From: an uncultured Bacilli bacterium
Lineage (GTDB): Bacteria > Bacillota_I > Bacilli_A > RF39 > UBA660
Direction: 5' to 3'
NCBI GenBank assembly: GCA_934096125.1
Contig: CAKOLB010000008.1
Location: 1 to 37,578, forward strand
DNA: 37,578 bases
Both the position numbers and the translations under genes were made by a program. This document shows, one piece after another, positions 7,666 to 16,106 of this stretch. The notes beneath the pieces were generated by a model that saw only the letters and a program-made list of their open reading frames with translations, made no database searches and was not told where the DNA came from. Within the stretch, counting starts at the first letter, position 1; every line of letters begins with the position of its first letter.

Positions 7666-8013
7666 ATGGAAACATATGCAATTCATAAAAATGCCTTAAT
7701 TAAACCAAGACTTGCAAGAATGACAATGGATTTAATTAGAGGTAAGGATGTTATTACAGCTCGTGGAATTTTAGAAAATACAAATACAAAAGCTAGTAGA
7801 CTTATACTAAAAGTATTAAATTCTGCTACTGCTAATGCTGTTAATAATAATGGAGCTAATGAAGAAGATTTAATAATTAGTGAATGCTACATTAACCCAG
7901 GCCCTGTTTATAAAAGAATTAAATTTGCAAGCCGTGGAAATGTAGATCGTCATGATAAAAGAACTAGTCATATTACAGTTAAAGTAACTGATGATGCGAA
8001 GGGAGTAAAGTAA
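7666..8013 (+). CDS. rplV: 50S ribosomal protein L22
   Basis: L22 has 115 residues. Its long beta-hairpin lines the exit tunnel and is a known site of macrolide-resistance mutations in other species. Family features are KPRLARMTMDLIRGK near residue 13 and the hairpin and C-terminus GPVYKRIKFASRGNVDR. GGAGG lies just upstream. Confidence 0.96.
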   Translation: METYAIHKNALIKPRLARMTMDLIRGKDVITARGILENTNTKASRLILKVLNSATANAVNNNGANEEDLIISECYINPGPVYKRIKFASRGNVDRHDKRTSHITVKVTDDAKGVK

Positions 8014-8014
8014 G

Positions 8015-8692
8015 ATGGGACAAAAAGTAAATCCAATAGGATATAGACTTGGCGTTAATAAAACTTGGCAAAGTAATTGGTATTCTAAAAAAGATTATGC
8101 TAAATATTTAAATAACGATATTAAAATTCGTGAATATTTAGAAAAGAATATGAAAGATGCTGCAATTGCTAGTGTTAAGATTGAACGTAAAAAGAATAGA
8201 TGTGAAGTTGCTATCTATACTGCTAAACCTGGAGTAATTATTGGTCGTGGTGGCGAAGATATTGAAAAGTTAAGAAAGAAACTATCGAAACTTGTTGATG
8301 AAGAAATTTATATCAATATAGTAGAAGAAAAAAATCCAGATTTAAATGCTATGCTTGTTGCTCAAAATATTGCAAATCAAATCGCAGCAAGAGCACCATT
8401 TAGGTCTGCCCAAAAAAGAGCTATCAGAAATGTTATGAAAGCTGGAGCTAAAGGATGTAAGACTGCAGTTTCTGGAAGACTTGGTGGGGCTGAAATGGCT
8501 CGTACTGAAGGTTATACAGAAGGAACTGTGCCTCTTCATACAATTAGAGCTGATGTTGATTATGCTATTTATGAAGCTGATACAACATATGGAAAAATTG
8601 GTGTTAAGGTATGGATTTATAAAAATGAAGTTCTTCCTGCTAAAAAAAATATGAAGGGAGCTGATAAAAATGTTGATGCCAAAAAGAACTAA
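8015..8692 (+). CDS. rpsC: 30S ribosomal protein S3
   Basis: S3 has 225 residues and lines the mRNA entry channel. GQKVNPIGYRLG opens the protein, a KH RNA-binding domain contains GVIIGRGGEDIEKLR near 73, and the C-terminal domain has SGRLGGAEMARTE and PLHTIRADVDY. It starts one base after the rplV stop and overlaps rplP by 23 bases. Confidence 0.98.
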   Translation: MGQKVNPIGYRLGVNKTWQSNWYSKKDYAKYLNNDIKIREYLEKNMKDAAIASVKIERKKNRCEVAIYTAKPGVIIGRGGEDIEKLRKKLSKLVDEEIYINIVEEKNPDLNAMLVAQNIANQIAARAPFRSAQKRAIRNVMKAGAKGCKTAVSGRLGGAEMARTEGYTEGTVPLHTIRADVDYAIYEADTTYGKIGVKVWIYKNEVLPAKKNMKGADKNVDAKKN

Positions 8693-9107
8693 GTATCGTA
8701 AAAGTCATAGATTAACTTATGATGGTAAAGCTAAAGGTAATTTAGAATTACACTTTGGAGATTACGGTCTTAAAGCAATGGAAGGTGGATGGATTTCTGC
8801 TCGCCAAATAGAAGCTGCTCGTATAGCAATGACTCGTTATATGAAACGTGGTGGTAAAGTATTTATCAACATTTTCCCACATATGCCAAGAACTAAAAAA
8901 CCTCTTGAAACTCGTCAAGGTAAAGGTAAAGGTGCAGTTGATGAATGGGTAGCTGTTGTTAAAAAAGGAAAGATTATGTTTGAAATTAAAGGTGTTAGTG
9001 AAGAAGTAGCTCGTGAAGCATTAAGACTTGCATCTCATAAACTTTCTGTTAAAACAAAATTTGTAAAGAAAGAAGAAGTAAAGGATGGTGATTCTCTTGG
9101 AAATTAA
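8670..9107 (+). CDS. rplP: 50S ribosomal protein L16
   Basis: L16 has 145 residues, binds near the A site and is needed for late 50S assembly. The start MLMPKRTKYRKSHR matches the family, so the first ATG at 8670 inside rpsC is kept in preference to the one at 8676. RQIEAARIAMTRYMKRGGKV and the VDEWVAVVKKGKIMFEI stretch are diagnostic. A GGGAG about 10 bases upstream lies inside rpsC. Confidence 0.97.
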   Translation: MLMPKRTKYRKSHRLTYDGKAKGNLELHFGDYGLKAMEGGWISARQIEAARIAMTRYMKRGGKVFINIFPHMPRTKKPLETRQGKGKGAVDEWVAVVKKGKIMFEIKGVSEEVAREALRLASHKLSVKTKFVKKEEVKDGDSLGN

Positions 9108-9300
9108 GGAACTTAGAAAATTATCAACAGAAGATATAAAAAAGAAAATAGTTGAAACTAAAGAAGAACTATTTGCAAAGAGAATGAAACATGCTAGTGG
9201 TTCTTTAGATAAACCAGTTGAACTTAAAACATTAAGAAGAGACGTAGCAAGAATGAAAACTATTCTTAGAGAAAGAGAACTTGAAGGAGGAGAAAAATAA
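9097..9300 (+). CDS. rpmC: 50S ribosomal protein L29
   Basis: L29 is a small two-helix protein at the tunnel exit beside L23. The conserved body is EIKELRKLSTEDIKKKI, then KETKE-like helix residues and LKTLRRDVARMKTIL. I prefer the TTG at 9097, giving a 67-residue protein of normal size that starts at the usual place. The ATG at 9085 would add MVIL and has AAGG directly against it, with no spacing. With TTG the gene overlaps rplP by 11 bases. Confidence 0.9.
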   Translation: MEIKELRKLSTEDIKKKIVETKEELFAKRMKHASGSLDKPVELKTLRRDVARMKTILRERELEGGEK

Positions 9301-9557
9301 TGGCAGAAAAAAAGCAAGAATTAATTGGAAAAGTTGTTAGTAGTAATAACAATAAAACAATTACTGTTTTAGTAGAAACTGCTAAAAAACATCCTTTATA
9401 CAAAAAACAAGTTAAATATTCAAAGAAATATGCTGCACATGATGAAGCGAATAAAGCTAAAGTAGGAGATACAGTAAAAATTAGAATGACTAGACCATTA
9501 TCAAAAACTAAAAGATATGAACTAGTAGAAGTTTTAGTTGATGCTGTTATCCTTTAG
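9300..9557 (+). CDS. rpsQ: 30S ribosomal protein S17
   Basis: S17 has 85 residues, an OB-fold protein that nucleates 30S body assembly. GKVVSSNNNKTITVLVE and the loop HPLYKKQVKYSKKYAAHDE are typical. The start shares one base with the rpmC stop (TAATG) and has GGAGGAG upstream. Confidence 0.97.
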   Translation: MAEKKQELIGKVVSSNNNKTITVLVETAKKHPLYKKQVKYSKKYAAHDEANKAKVGDTVKIRMTRPLSKTKRYELVEVLVDAVIL

Positions 9558-9568
9558 GAGGTATTATT

Positions 9569-9937
9569 ATGGTAATGCAAGAAAGTAGACTTAAAGTTGC
9601 TGATAATTCTGGAGCTAGAGAACTACTAGTAATTAGAGTTTTGGGTGGTTCAAAAGTTAAAACTGGAAATATTGGTGATGTTGTTGTTGGTACTGTTAAA
9701 AAAGCTATTCCTAATAGTCCAATTAAAAAAGGAAAAGTTGTTAAGGCTGTAATTGTTAGAAGTGTTCAAGGTGTTAGAAGAAAAGATGGTTCATACATTA
9801 AATTTGATGATAATGCTTGTGTTCTAATAAAAGATGATAAGTCTCCAGTTGGAACTAGAGTACTTGGACCTGTTGCAAGAGAGCTTAGAGAAAAAGATTA
9901 TATGAAAATTGTTTCTCTTGCTCCCGAAGTGTTATAG
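9569..9937 (+). CDS. rplN: 50S ribosomal protein L14
   Basis: L14 has 122 residues, the invariant bacterial length, and lies at the subunit interface contacting 16S rRNA. ESRLKVADNSGARELLVIRV and the C-terminal GTRVLGPVARELREKDYMKI identify it. The ATG at 9569 has GGAGG seven bases upstream and gives MVMQES, in line with the two-residue lead seen in homologues. Confidence 0.98.
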   Translation: MVMQESRLKVADNSGARELLVIRVLGGSKVKTGNIGDVVVGTVKKAIPNSPIKKGKVVKAVIVRSVQGVRRKDGSYIKFDDNACVLIKDDKSPVGTRVLGPVARELREKDYMKIVSLAPEVL

Positions 9938-9946
9938 GAGGTATAT

Positions 9947-10210
9947 ATGAAAGTTAAAGTTGGTGATAATGTTTTAGTTATTGCAGGTGCTGATAAAGGT
10001 AAAACTGGTAAAGTAATTAAAACATTAAAGAAAGAATCAAGAGTTGTAGTTGAAGGTGTACATATTGTTAAAAAGCATTGTAAACCTAGAACTGCTGCTG
10101 ATAAAGGCGGAATTATTGAAGTTGAAGCTCCTATTCATGTTTCTAACGTTAAAGTTTTAAAAGAAGAAAAAAAAGAAGGAAAGAAAGCTTCTAAGAAAGG
10201 AAATGAGTAG
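9947..10210 (+). CDS. rplX: 50S ribosomal protein L24
   Basis: L24 helps initiate 50S assembly. The KOW motif VKVGDNVLVIAGADKGKTGK is at the N-terminus and KKHCKPRTAADKGGIIEVEA follows. At 87 residues it is shorter than the about 103 of Bacillus and ends in a Lys/Glu-rich tail. GGAGG lies upstream, and it starts 9 bases after rplN. Confidence 0.96.
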   Translation: MKVKVGDNVLVIAGADKGKTGKVIKTLKKESRVVVEGVHIVKKHCKPRTAADKGGIIEVEAPIHVSNVKVLKEEKKEGKKASKKGNE

Positions 10211-10212
10211 TT

Positions 10213-10752
10213 ATGAGTAATTTTAAAAAATTATATGATGAAAAAATTGTTTCTGACCTAGTGAAAGAACATAATTATGCTACTGTGATGGCTGTGCCTA
10301 AGCTTGAAAAAATTGTTATCAACATGGGTGTTGGTGAAGGTAGTAAAGATGAAAAGTTTATTACAGCTGCTCTTCATGATTTAGAAGCTATAAGTGGTCA
10401 AAGACCTGTTGTTACTAAGGCTCGTAAATCAATTGCTGGTTTCAAATTAAGAGAAGGTCAACCAGTTGGAGTTAAAGTAACACTAAGAGGAGAAAATATG
10501 TATAATTTCTTCGAAAAATTAGTTAAGATTGGTCTTCCTCGGGTTCGTGACTTCCGTGGAGTTTCTGGTCATGCATTTGATGGTAAAGGAAATTACACTA
10601 TAGGTATTAAAGAACAACTTATTTTTCCAGAAATAGAATATGATGATGTTGTTAAAGTACGTGGTATGGATATAATTTTTGTAACTACTGCTAAAACAAA
10701 TGAAGAAGCTAAAAGCTTACTTAAAGGCTTTGGAATGCCTTTTAAGAATTAA
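10213..10752 (+). CDS. rplE: 50S ribosomal protein L5
   Basis: L5 has 179 residues and binds 5S rRNA and the P-site tRNA region. Seen are KIVINMGVGEGSKD near residue 33, ISGQRPVVTKARKSIAGFKL near 58, and the GLPRVRDFRGVS and IFPEIEYDDV blocks. It starts two bases after rplX; the ribosome-binding site is weak, so coupling with rplX is likely. Confidence 0.98.
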   Translation: MSNFKKLYDEKIVSDLVKEHNYATVMAVPKLEKIVINMGVGEGSKDEKFITAALHDLEAISGQRPVVTKARKSIAGFKLREGQPVGVKVTLRGENMYNFFEKLVKIGLPRVRDFRGVSGHAFDGKGNYTIGIKEQLIFPEIEYDDVVKVRGMDIIFVTTAKTNEEAKSLLKGFGMPFKN

Positions 10753-10762
10753 GGAGGATTTT

Positions 10763-10948
10763 ATGGCAAAGAAAAGTATGGTTGTAAAAAATCAAAGAAC
10801 ACCAAAATTTTCAACGAGAGCATATACTAGATGTAATCGTTGCGGTAGACCTCATGGTGTACTAAAAAGATATGGTATTTGTAGAATTTGTTTTAGAGAA
10901 CTAGCTAATGAAGGTAAATTACCTGGTGTTAAAAAATCTAGTTGGTAG
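10763..10948 (+). CDS. rpsN: 30S ribosomal protein S14, zinc-binding type Z
   Basis: S14 has 61 residues, the size of the short zinc-containing form. Two CxxC pairs (CNRCG and CRICF) hold the zinc. The ATG at 10763, after AAGGAGG, gives the canonical MAKKSMVVKNQR start; an in-frame ATG 63 bases upstream inside rplE is ignored. Some bacteria also have a zinc-free S14 used under zinc starvation; none is in this window. Confidence 0.97.
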   Translation: MAKKSMVVKNQRTPKFSTRAYTRCNRCGRPHGVLKRYGICRICFRELANEGKLPGVKKSSW

Positions 10949-10960
10949 AAGGAGGAAAAT

Positions 10961-11359
10961 ATGTTTGTACAAGATAAAATAGCTGATATGCTTACTCGTA
11001 TACGTAATGCTAATCAAATGAAGTATGCAACAGTTGAAGTTATTGGAACAAAGATGACTTTAGGTATTGCAGAAATTCTTAAAGAAGAAGGTTATATAGC
11101 TGATTATGTGTATGAAAAGAATACAAATGGTGATAAATTAACTTTAACTCTTAAATATGGTAAGAATAAAGAGAGAGTTATCACTGGACTTAAAAGAATT
11201 AGTAAATCTGGTTTGAGAGTTTATGCTAAAGTGGATGAAATTCCTCGAGTTCTAAACGGACTAGGTATTGCTATAATCTCTACTTCTGAAGGTTTAATGA
11301 CTGGAAAAGAAGCTAAAAAGAGAGGGTTAGGAGGCGAAGTTCTTGCCTATATTTGGTAA
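10961..11359 (+). CDS. rpsH: 30S ribosomal protein S8
   Basis: S8 has 132 residues and is a central organiser of the 16S platform; in E. coli it represses the spc operon. DKIADMLTRIRNANQMKYAT and the C-terminal STSEGLMTGKEAKKRGLGGE are diagnostic. AGGAGG is six bases upstream. Confidence 0.98.
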   Translation: MFVQDKIADMLTRIRNANQMKYATVEVIGTKMTLGIAEILKEEGYIADYVYEKNTNGDKLTLTLKYGKNKERVITGLKRISKSGLRVYAKVDEIPRVLNGLGIAIISTSEGLMTGKEAKKRGLGGEVLAYIW

Positions 11360-11365
11360 GGTATT

Positions 11366-11902
11366 ATGAGTAGAATAGGTGAAAGAAAACTTAGTTTACC
11401 TGACGGTGTAACTGTAAGTGTTGATAAAAATAAAGTTACTGTAAAAGGACCAAAAGGAGAGCTAGCTTACGAATTTAGTGAACTTGTAAGTGTTGTAGTT
11501 GAAGATAATGCTGTTGTGACTAAAAAGGTTCGTGATAGTAAGAAAGCAAATATGATGCAAGGAACTACAAACTCTCTTATTAACAATATGATTATTGGTG
11601 TTTCTAAAGGATATGATAAAGGTTTAGAGGCTGTTGGTGTTGGTTATCGTTTTCAAGTTAGTGGAAATAAAATAACTATTAATGCTGGTTATTCTCATCC
11701 AGTTGTTATGGAAGCACCTAGTGATTTAAGTGTTACTAGTGAAAGTAATACAGAAATAACTATTCATGGAATAGATAAACAAAAAGTAACAGAATTTGCG
11801 GCTAATGTAAGAAAGGTAAGAGAACCAGAACCATATAAAGGAAAAGGTATCCGTTATAAAGGTGAAAAGATTCGTCGTAAAGAAGGAAAGAAAGCGTCAT
11901 AG
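11366..11902 (+). CDS. rplF: 50S ribosomal protein L6
   Basis: L6 has 178 residues with two repeated domains and sits near the sarcin-ricin loop and factor-binding site. MSRIGERKLSLPDGV opens it. The signature VRKVREPEPYKGKGIRYKGE is near the C-terminus. The gene starts six bases after rpsH with only a weak AAGG site, so it may depend on translation from rpsH. Confidence 0.97.
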   Translation: MSRIGERKLSLPDGVTVSVDKNKVTVKGPKGELAYEFSELVSVVVEDNAVVTKKVRDSKKANMMQGTTNSLINNMIIGVSKGYDKGLEAVGVGYRFQVSGNKITINAGYSHPVVMEAPSDLSVTSESNTEITIHGIDKQKVTEFAANVRKVREPEPYKGKGIRYKGEKIRRKEGKKAS

Positions 11903-11915
11903 GGAGGAGTAAAGT

Positions 11916-12272
11916 ATGATTAAAAAAGAAGCTAATAATAAAGCACGTATTAGAAGACATGCAAGAGTACGTAAGTCTATAAGTGGTACAACTTTAGTGC
12001 CTAGACTTAATGTATTTAGATCTAATAAAGGTATTTATGCTCAAGTAATTGATGATACTACTTCCAAGACTCTTGTAAGTTCTTCAAGTTTAGAATTAAA
12101 ATTAACATGTGGTGGTAATATAGAAGCTGCCAAAGCTGTTGGCGCTGACCTTGCTGAAAAATGTAAGAAAGCAAAAATAACAAAAGTAGTATTTGACCGT
12201 GGTGGTTATAAATATCATGGTCGTGTTAAAGCCCTTGCTGAAGCAGCAAGAGAAGCTGGATTAGAATTTTAG
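11916..12272 (+). CDS. rplR: 50S ribosomal protein L18
   Basis: L18 has 118 residues and binds 5S rRNA with L5. The basic N-terminus RIRRHARVRKSISGT and the C-terminal VFDRGGYKYHGRVKALAEAA are family signatures. GGGAGGAG lies upstream. Confidence 0.97.
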   Translation: MIKKEANNKARIRRHARVRKSISGTTLVPRLNVFRSNKGIYAQVIDDTTSKTLVSSSSLELKLTCGGNIEAAKAVGADLAEKCKKAKITKVVFDRGGYKYHGRVKALAEAAREAGLEF

Positions 12273-12280
12273 GAGGTAGC

Positions 12281-12787
12281 ATGAGAAAGAATAATCAAAA
12301 GACAGAAAAGAAAAATTTGTTAGAAGAAAAAGTTATTTCTATATCTAGAGTTACTAAAGTTACTTCTGGTGGTAGACATTTTCGTTTCTCTGCTACAGTA
12401 GCTGTTGGTAATCGTAAAGGTTTAGTAGGAATTGGAAGTGGCAAAGCTAACGAAGTTCCTGAAGCAATTAAGAAAGCATTACAAGCAGCAAATAAAAATG
12501 TTTGTAAGGTTGCTTTACAAGATGAAAGAACTATTCCTCATGAAGCAATTGCTAAAGTTGGACGGGCAGTAGTAATGATTAAACCAGCTAAAGAAGGTCG
12601 TGGTATCATTGCTGGTGGTGCAGCTCGGGCTGTACTTGAACTTGCTGGAGTTAAGGATATAGTAGCTAAATCTCTTGGAGCAAATACTCAAGTAAATGTT
12701 GCTAAAGCAACACTAGAAGCTTTGAAGAGTCAAAGAACTCCTGAACATATTGCTGAGCTTCGTGGTAAGAAAGTTGAGGAATTGTAG
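12281..12787 (+). CDS. rpsE: 30S ribosomal protein S5
   Basis: S5 has 168 residues and takes part in decoding fidelity and mRNA unwinding. VISISRVTKVTSGGRHFRFS leads the double-stranded RNA-binding domain, and GRGIIAGGAARAVLELAGV lies in the C-terminal domain. The gene is followed after a single base by rplO. In most bacteria rpmD (L30) sits between them, but there is no room for it here. Confidence 0.97.
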   Translation: MRKNNQKTEKKNLLEEKVISISRVTKVTSGGRHFRFSATVAVGNRKGLVGIGSGKANEVPEAIKKALQAANKNVCKVALQDERTIPHEAIAKVGRAVVMIKPAKEGRGIIAGGAARAVLELAGVKDIVAKSLGANTQVNVAKATLEALKSQRTPEHIAELRGKKVEEL

Positions 12788-12788
12788 G

Positions 12789-13232
12789 ATGAAATTAGAA
12801 AATTTACCAAAAACTAAAGAATTAAAGAGTGTTAAAAGAGTTGGTCGTGGACCTGGGTCTGGAATGGGTAAAACTTCTACTCGTGGCCAAAAAGGTCAAA
12901 AGTCAAGAAGTGGTTCATCAATTTCTGCATGGTTCCAAGGTGGACAAACTCCTTTATACAGAAGAATTCCGATTAAAGGATTTAATAACAAACGTTTTGA
13001 AACTAAATATGCTGTTATTAACTTAAGTGATTTAGATAAATTCTTTAATGATGGAGATGTAGTTACTCCTGAAGTTCTTAAAGAAAGAGGAATAATTAAA
13101 AAACAACTTAGTGGTGTTAAAGTACTTGGTAATGGCGAAATTACGAAGAAGTTAACTGTTAAAGCTAGTAGATTTTCTAGTATAGCTGTAACTAAAATAG
13201 AAAATGCAGGCGGCAAAGCTGAGGTGATTTAG
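12789..13232 (+). CDS. rplO: 50S ribosomal protein L15
   Basis: L15 has 147 residues. The long Gly/Arg/Lys-rich N-terminus (GRGPGSGMGKTSTRGQKGQK near 20-39) threads into 23S rRNA, and a globular C-terminal domain ends IENAGGKAEVI. The ATG at 12789 gives the usual MKLENLP start; the ribosome-binding site lies in the end of rpsE. It directly abuts secY, a standard order. Confidence 0.96.
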   Translation: MKLENLPKTKELKSVKRVGRGPGSGMGKTSTRGQKGQKSRSGSSISAWFQGGQTPLYRRIPIKGFNNKRFETKYAVINLSDLDKFFNDGDVVTPEVLKERGIIKKQLSGVKVLGNGEITKKLTVKASRFSSIAVTKIENAGGKAEVI

Positions 13233-14498
13233 ATGTTTCGTGGTTTTTCCCAATTGTTTAATAAATCAAATAAAGATTTACGTAAAAGAATATATTTGAC
13301 ATTGTTTTGCTTGGGGATATTTTGTTTAGGAACATCTGTTACCATCCCTTGGGCATCTGTTGTGTATGATGAACTTGGTTTTTTAGAAATCTTCAATATC
13401 ATGAGTGGTGGAGGACTTCGAAGCTTTTCAATATTTGGTCTTGGAGTATCTCCTTACATAACGGCATCAATTATTACACAACTTTTGCAAATGGATATTG
13501 TTCCATATTTTAAAGAATTAAAAGACCAAGGATATGTTGGTAGACAAAAGATTAATAAGATTAATAGATATTTGGGTATTATCATTGGATTTTTCCAAGC
13601 ATATGTATTATGTGTATTTTATATGAATGGTGCTGATATATTTACCCAACTTAAAACTTCTCTTGTTATGACCGCTGGAACAGCATTTTGTTTATGGATG
13701 GGTGACCAAATTACTAATAAAGGTATCGGTAATGGTCAATCAATGCTTATTATGGCAGGTATAATATTAAGTATGCCAGGAATATTTAAAGGAGCTTTTG
13801 ATGGATTTATCACAAGTGGAACTTATGATTCTGCTTTAGGTATTTTCTTCTTCATTCTATTTATTCTGGTTTATCTTCTTATTATTGTGGGTATTATTTG
13901 GATTCAACTTGCTGAGAGAAGAATACCTATCCAATATGCCAATAAATCAACAAGTAGTTTAGGAGCAAAGCAAAGCTTTTTGCCAATTAAAATTAATTCG
14001 GCCGGAGTTATACCAGTTATCTTTGCTTCAATACTGACAACTATTCCGGCGACAATCGTTGCTTTAATTGGAAAACAAGGAGCAATTGATTTTGTTAATA
14101 AATATATCGTTTATACTACTCCTGTTGGCTTTATTATCTATATCGTGTTAATTGTTTTCTTCGGATATTTTTACACCTTTATGATAATGAACCCAGAAGA
14201 TATGAGTAAGAAACTTAATGAACGAGGTGGTTATATTCCAGGTATTAGACCAGGTGTTGATACAAGTAATTACATAAGTAATTCGATGGGAAAAATTACA
14301 CTTGTTGGCTCATTTTTCTTAGTTATTCTAGCGGGCATACCAGTAATATTTTCAGGAATATTTAACCTATCTAGTCAAGTTACGATTGGGGGAACTGGAA
14401 TGTTAATCGTTGTTGGGGTAGCAATTGAAACATATAAACAAATGGAAAGTAGTTTAGTAAGTAGAAGTTATTCTGCGAAAAGAAAGAGATTAAGATGA
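13233..14498 (+). CDS. secY: Preprotein translocase channel subunit SecY
   Basis: SecY is the protein-conducting channel of the Sec translocon in the plasma membrane. The protein has 421 residues with about ten hydrophobic segments. The conserved FSIFGLGVSPYITASIITQL stretch (TM2) and the cytoplasmic ERRIPIQYANK and NERGGYIPGIRPG loops are easily seen. The start codon follows the rplO stop with no gap, with GAGGTG upstream. It overlaps adk by four bases. The surface proteins and peptidases in this window would use this route. Confidence 0.98.
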   Translation: MFRGFSQLFNKSNKDLRKRIYLTLFCLGIFCLGTSVTIPWASVVYDELGFLEIFNIMSGGGLRSFSIFGLGVSPYITASIITQLLQMDIVPYFKELKDQGYVGRQKINKINRYLGIIIGFFQAYVLCVFYMNGADIFTQLKTSLVMTAGTAFCLWMGDQITNKGIGNGQSMLIMAGIILSMPGIFKGAFDGFITSGTYDSALGIFFFILFILVYLLIIVGIIWIQLAERRIPIQYANKSTSSLGAKQSFLPIKINSAGVIPVIFASILTTIPATIVALIGKQGAIDFVNKYIVYTTPVGFIIYIVLIVFFGYFYTFMIMNPEDMSKKLNERGGYIPGIRPGVDTSNYISNSMGKITLVGSFFLVILAGIPVIFSGIFNLSSQVTIGGTGMLIVVGVAIETYKQMESSLVSRSYSAKRKRLR

Positions 14499-15136
14499 GA
14501 AATATTATTTTTATAGCTCCACCGGCAGCAGGAAAAGGAACGCAAAGTAAACTATTGGTAGATAAATATAACTATGAACATTTATCTACTGGAGATTTAT
14601 TACGAGAAGCCTCTAGTTCTGGAACTGAGATGGGTAAAGATATTAAAAGTATTATGGATAGCGGAAAGCTTGTTAGTGATGATATAATTGTTAACTTAAT
14701 TAAAGAGAAATTAACAAGTTTAGATGGAAAGCCATTTATTCTTGATGGTTTTCCTCGTAATCTTAATCAAGCTAAGGCTTTAGAGAAAATTATAGATAAT
14801 AACTATGAAGTAATATATCTTGATTTAGCGGAAGAAGAAGCTTTAAAAAGAGTACTTGGTAGACTTACATGTGCATGTGGCAAGTCTTATAACAGTATGA
14901 TTGAGGCATTAAAGCCAAAGATTGATGGTGTTTGTGATAGTTGTAGTCGTCCCCTTGGAAAGAGGGATGATGATAATCATGATGCTTATGTAGTTCGTTA
15001 TAGGTCTTTTGTGGATAATACGAAACCACTTATTGATTATTATGATAAGAAGAAAATTCTTCATAAAATAGATGTTAATAGAGATGTAAATGAAATATTT
15101 ACAGATGTAGTAAAGGTAGCTAATAATCATGATTAG
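14495..15136 (+). CDS. adk: Adenylate kinase, zinc-LID type with variant P-loop
   Basis: This enzyme interconverts ATP+AMP and 2 ADP. It has 213 residues, normal for the long-LID type. The P-loop reads APPAAGKGTQ (8-17), where the first Gly of the usual GxPGAGKGTQ is Ala and the middle Gly is also Ala. DGFPRN (84-89) and RYRSF (168-172) are conserved. The zinc site in the LID is C126-x-C128 and C147-xx-C150; the usual first pair is CxxC, so one residue is missing. The fold signature is otherwise intact and I expect activity. It has ATGA overlap with secY and an eight-base overlap with map. Confidence 0.95.
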   Translation: MRNIIFIAPPAAGKGTQSKLLVDKYNYEHLSTGDLLREASSSGTEMGKDIKSIMDSGKLVSDDIIVNLIKEKLTSLDGKPFILDGFPRNLNQAKALEKIIDNNYEVIYLDLAEEEALKRVLGRLTCACGKSYNSMIEALKPKIDGVCDSCSRPLGKRDDDNHDAYVVRYRSFVDNTKPLIDYYDKKKILHKIDVNRDVNEIFTDVVKVANNHD

Positions 15137-15872
15137 TATAAAAAGCGAGCGAGAAATAGATTTAATGAGAGAAGCTGGTAAATATAATGCTTTAACTTTT
15201 AAAGAAGTAGAGAAACATTTAAAACCAGGGGTAACAACAAAACATTTAGATAAAATAATTCATGATTTTATTATCAAATGTGGTTGCATTCCATCTTGCT
15301 TAGGTTATGAAGGGTATCCGGCGAGTGTATGTATTTCGGTTAATGATGAAGTAGTACATGGTATTCCGGGTAAAAGAGTTTTGCAAGATGGTGATATTGT
15401 ATCAATTGATTTAGTTTTAGCTTATAAAGGTTACCATGCTGATGCAACAAGAACCTATATAATTGGTGATTGTAGTAAAGAGATAAGAGAGTTTGTGGAA
15501 AACACAAAAGAAGCCTTTTATGTCGGAGCGAAAATGGTTAAGCCGGGTGTGCGAATTTGGGAAATTGGAAAAGCAATTGAAGAATATGCAGAAAATCATA
15601 ACTTAGGTGTAGTTAAAGAATTAGTTGGTCATGGTATTGGTTTAGAAATGCATGAAGAACCGGATGTACCAAATTACAATGATGGAAATATGACTAGATT
15701 AAAAGCTGGAATGACTATAGCAATTGAACCAATGCTTAACATGGGAAGTGCTGATGTCTATTTGTGCGATGATGATTGGACAGTGAAGACTTTGGATGGT
15801 TTACCATCTGCTCATTATGAAAATACAGTCTTAGTTACAGAAGATGGCTATGAAATATTAACAGGAGATTAA
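15129..15872 (+). CDS. map: Methionine aminopeptidase, type I
   Basis: The enzyme removes the initiator Met from new proteins. It has 247 residues, the normal size of type Ia. The metal ligands and catalytic residues can be placed: H77, D94, D105, H168 (in GHGIGLEMHEEP), E200 (AIEPML) and E231 (ENTVLV). It overlaps adk by eight bases and precedes infA by four, the standard Firmicutes order. Confidence 0.98.
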   Translation: MISIKSEREIDLMREAGKYNALTFKEVEKHLKPGVTTKHLDKIIHDFIIKCGCIPSCLGYEGYPASVCISVNDEVVHGIPGKRVLQDGDIVSIDLVLAYKGYHADATRTYIIGDCSKEIREFVENTKEAFYVGAKMVKPGVRIWEIGKAIEEYAENHNLGVVKELVGHGIGLEMHEEPDVPNYNDGNMTRLKAGMTIAIEPMLNMGSADVYLCDDDWTVKTLDGLPSAHYENTVLVTEDGYEILTGD

Positions 15873-15876
15873 ATTT

Positions 15877-16095
15877 ATGGGAAAAAAAGATAAAATTCAA
15901 GTAGAAGGGAAAGTAACGGAAGTTTTAAAAGGTGGAGATTACCTTGTAGAACTTAGTAATGGACATACTATACAAGCCTACGTTTCTGGTAAAATGCGTA
16001 TGAATGTTATTCGTATTTTACCAGGTGATAAAGTTATAGTAGAGCTTTCTCCATACGATTTAACACGTGGGATAATTAAATGGAATAATAGATAG
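15877..16095 (+). CDS. infA: Translation initiation factor IF-1
   Basis: IF-1 has 72 residues and is a single OB-fold that occupies the 30S A site during initiation. VSGKMRMNVIRILPGDKV and VELSPYDLTRGIIKW match the family. An AGGAG lies about ten bases upstream inside the end of map. Confidence 0.98.
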   Translation: MGKKDKIQVEGKVTEVLKGGDYLVELSNGHTIQAYVSGKMRMNVIRILPGDKVIVELSPYDLTRGIIKWNNR

Positions 16096-16106
16096 GAGAG
16101 GTAAAT

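Noticed and set aside
9021..9317. 98-codon minus-strand frame over rplP, rpmC and rpsQ
   Set aside because: Shadow of three certain ribosomal protein genes, with a Ser/Phe/Leu-rich composition.
12896..13216. 106-codon minus-strand frame over rplO
   Set aside because: Antisense shadow of a well-conserved gene, with no family features.
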